Below, in pieces: positions 22,149 to 22,839 of a DNA stretch of 22,839 nt. The stretch spans positions 1 to 22,839 of the forward strand of contig JAGXLQ010000003.1 in assembly GCA_018334595.1 (NCBI GenBank). The letters are read 5' to 3'. The stretch is from Candidatus Bipolaricaulota bacterium (GTDB lineage: Bacteria > Bipolaricaulota > Bipolaricaulia > M55B111). Position 1 is the stretch's first letter. Each line of letters opens with the position of its first letter. The notes under the pieces are model-generated. The model worked only from the letters and a program-made list of their open reading frames with translations, was not told the origin of the DNA and made no database searches. The position numbers were made by a program, and so were the translations under genes.

Positions 22149-22166
22149 TATTAATAATTATTAATA
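22149..22166. repeat. Perfect 18-base AT palindrome upstream of the Asp23 gene
   Basis: TATTAATAATTATTAATA reads the same on both strands. It lies 25 bases upstream of the predicted -35 box of the Asp23-family gene. It consists only of A and T, so it may be an operator, an upstream promoter element, or a bent or easily melted segment. Confidence 0.6.
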
Positions 22167-22190
22167 CTCATTTCACTTCATAATACAGAA

Positions 22191-22220
22191 TTGGGAATCG
22201 TTATGATCGAACTCTATAAT
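22191..22220 (+). promoter_or_regulatory. Promoter of the Asp23-family gene
   Basis: TTGGGA (22191-22196) and TATAAT (22215-22220) are 18 bases apart, matching 4 of 6 and 6 of 6 consensus bases. The expected leader is only about a dozen bases and includes the ribosome binding site. Confidence 0.65.
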
Positions 22221-22239
22221 TAGTCTGGAGGTGAGATAA

Positions 22240-22662
22240 ATGGCACTTGGCGAGGAAGTCGAGGAAATGGGACAGATAGACGGTGGGCTTGTAAACGAGC
22301 ACGGCACTATTACCGTTTCTGATAAGGTTGTGACCGGCGTAGTAGCCGCAGGTGCAGCACAGATAGAAGGACTGGGCCAGAAGAAATCTACGGTCACGGA
22401 GGATATAGCTCGTATCTTCGGAAGCAAGCGAAGGGGAGTATCCATCAAATTCGACGGAAACGAGGTAGAAATTACGTTAAAAATTGCTGTAAAACAGGGT
22501 TATCCTGTCCACGAGGTTGCCAAGAAGACCCAGAAAAAGATCAAGGAAGACGTGGAGACGAAGACCGGCCTCACGGTAAAGAACGTTGACGTATACGTGC
22601 AGAAACTTCAGGAAACGGGAGAGGAAGTAAACGAGACTGCCGGAGAAGAGAGTGGGGAATGA
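22240..22662 (+). CDS. Asp23/Gls24-family protein
   Basis: Asp23/Gls24 proteins are small alpha/beta proteins; the staphylococcal member is membrane-anchored and linked to envelope stress, and others are found beside fatty acid or cell-wall genes. This one shows the family core: GTITVSDKVVTGVVAAGAAQIEGL (about 22-45), then VSIKFDGNEVEITLKIAVKQGYPVHEVAKKTQKKIKEDVE (about 67-106) and the closing NVDVYVQKL. Acidic tails at both ends lie outside the core. The 140-residue length is typical. GGAGGTGAG precedes the ATG by 5 bases. No envelope gene is next to it; tRNA-Ser follows. The specific role here is unknown. Confidence 0.88.
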   Translation: MALGEEVEEMGQIDGGLVNEHGTITVSDKVVTGVVAAGAAQIEGLGQKKSTVTEDIARIFGSKRRGVSIKFDGNEVEITLKIAVKQGYPVHEVAKKTQKKIKEDVETKTGLTVKNVDVYVQKLQETGEEVNETAGEESGE

Positions 22663-22671
22663 GCTTAGCTC

Positions 22672-22700
22672 TTGTCGAGAGACAATTTAGCGGTTAAAAT
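22672..22700 (+). promoter_or_regulatory. tRNA-Ser promoter
   Basis: TTGTCG (22672-22677) and TAAAAT (22695-22700) are 17 bases apart, matching 4 of 6 and 5 of 6 consensus bases. The start would fall near 22707, about eleven bases before the tRNA. Confidence 0.65.
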
Positions 22701-22717
22701 ATCTCCCCGTCACTCGT

Positions 22718-22807
22718 GGAGGGGTGGGCGAGTGGACGAAACCACCGGTCTTGAAAACCGGAGAGCCTTTTCGGGCTCCGTGGGTTCGAATCCCACCCCC
22801 TCCGCCA
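22718..22807 (+). tRNA. tRNA-Ser (anticodon TGA), CCA encoded
   Basis: Acceptor GGAGGGG pairs with CCCCTCC. The anticodon stem CCGGT/ACCGG encloses CTTGAAA, with anticodon TGA at 22752-22754. A long variable arm (GAGCC/GGGCTC) marks a class II tRNA, and discriminator G followed by encoded CCA fits serine. Acceptor and anticodon arms resemble bacterial rather than archaeal serine tRNAs. A T7 run follows about 13 bases downstream and may end transcription. Confidence 0.97.
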
Positions 22808-22839
22808 GAAGGTTACTTTGTCTTTTTTTCGAGTCAGCT

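Overview
The window looks like bacterial chromosomal DNA of moderate GC content. Several starts are preceded by close matches to sigma-70 promoters: tRNA-Ala has TTGAGA-N17-TATAAT, glnA TTGACA-N16-TATAAT, iscS TTGATA-N17-TATACT and the threonine dehydrogenase TTGTCA-N16-TATAAT. Ribosome binding sites of the GGAGG type are strong and frequent, and both tRNAs encode their CCA end. Some gene content is mosaic: a PhoU with an AbrB-type DNA-binding domain (a layout best known from archaea) lies near an Asp23/Gls24 protein (best known from Firmicutes). I place the source as an uncultured or deep-branching bacterium and do not name a phylum.

Left part (1-6792). A truncated HD-domain phosphohydrolase is followed by a minimal tyrosine recombinase with a structured leader, about 480 bases without a clear gene, and a PIG-L/LmbE deacetylase with a large C-terminal extension. 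The deacetylase converges on a GNAT acetyltransferase. Next is an exported 5'-nucleotidase gene broken by three frameshifts, at least one of them in a G6 run, which also carries an in-frame 15-base tandem duplication. This part has the longest gaps and the only clearly decayed gene.

Middle (6793-16195). Glutamine synthetase ends in a strong intrinsic terminator. It is divergent from an Lrp/AsnC regulator, and a 10-base palindrome overlaps the glnA -35 box. Then come a SufS-like class V aminotransferase, a small VTT/DedA-type membrane protein, an ABC exporter and a MATE exporter on the minus strand, and an SDR-type L-threonine 3-dehydrogenase overlapping a hemolysin III/PAQR membrane protein.

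Right part (16196-22839). A probable four-gene minus-strand operon reads iscS, iscU, histone-deacetylase-like hydrolase, RNase Z-like metallo-hydrolase. Divergent from it is tRNA-Ala(CGC). After that come a small acidic Gly/Met-rich protein with its ribosome binding site inside a hairpin, the AbrB-PhoU regulator, a DUF84 inosine/xanthosine triphosphatase, the Asp23 protein and tRNA-Ser(TGA). The connected themes are nitrogen and amino acid metabolism (glnA, Lrp, threonine dehydrogenase), sulfur mobilisation and Fe-S assembly (two cysteine desulfurases and IscU), efflux, and nucleotide or phosphate handling. I found no CRISPR array, rRNA or complete insertion sequence, and no gene set that clearly forms an undescribed system.
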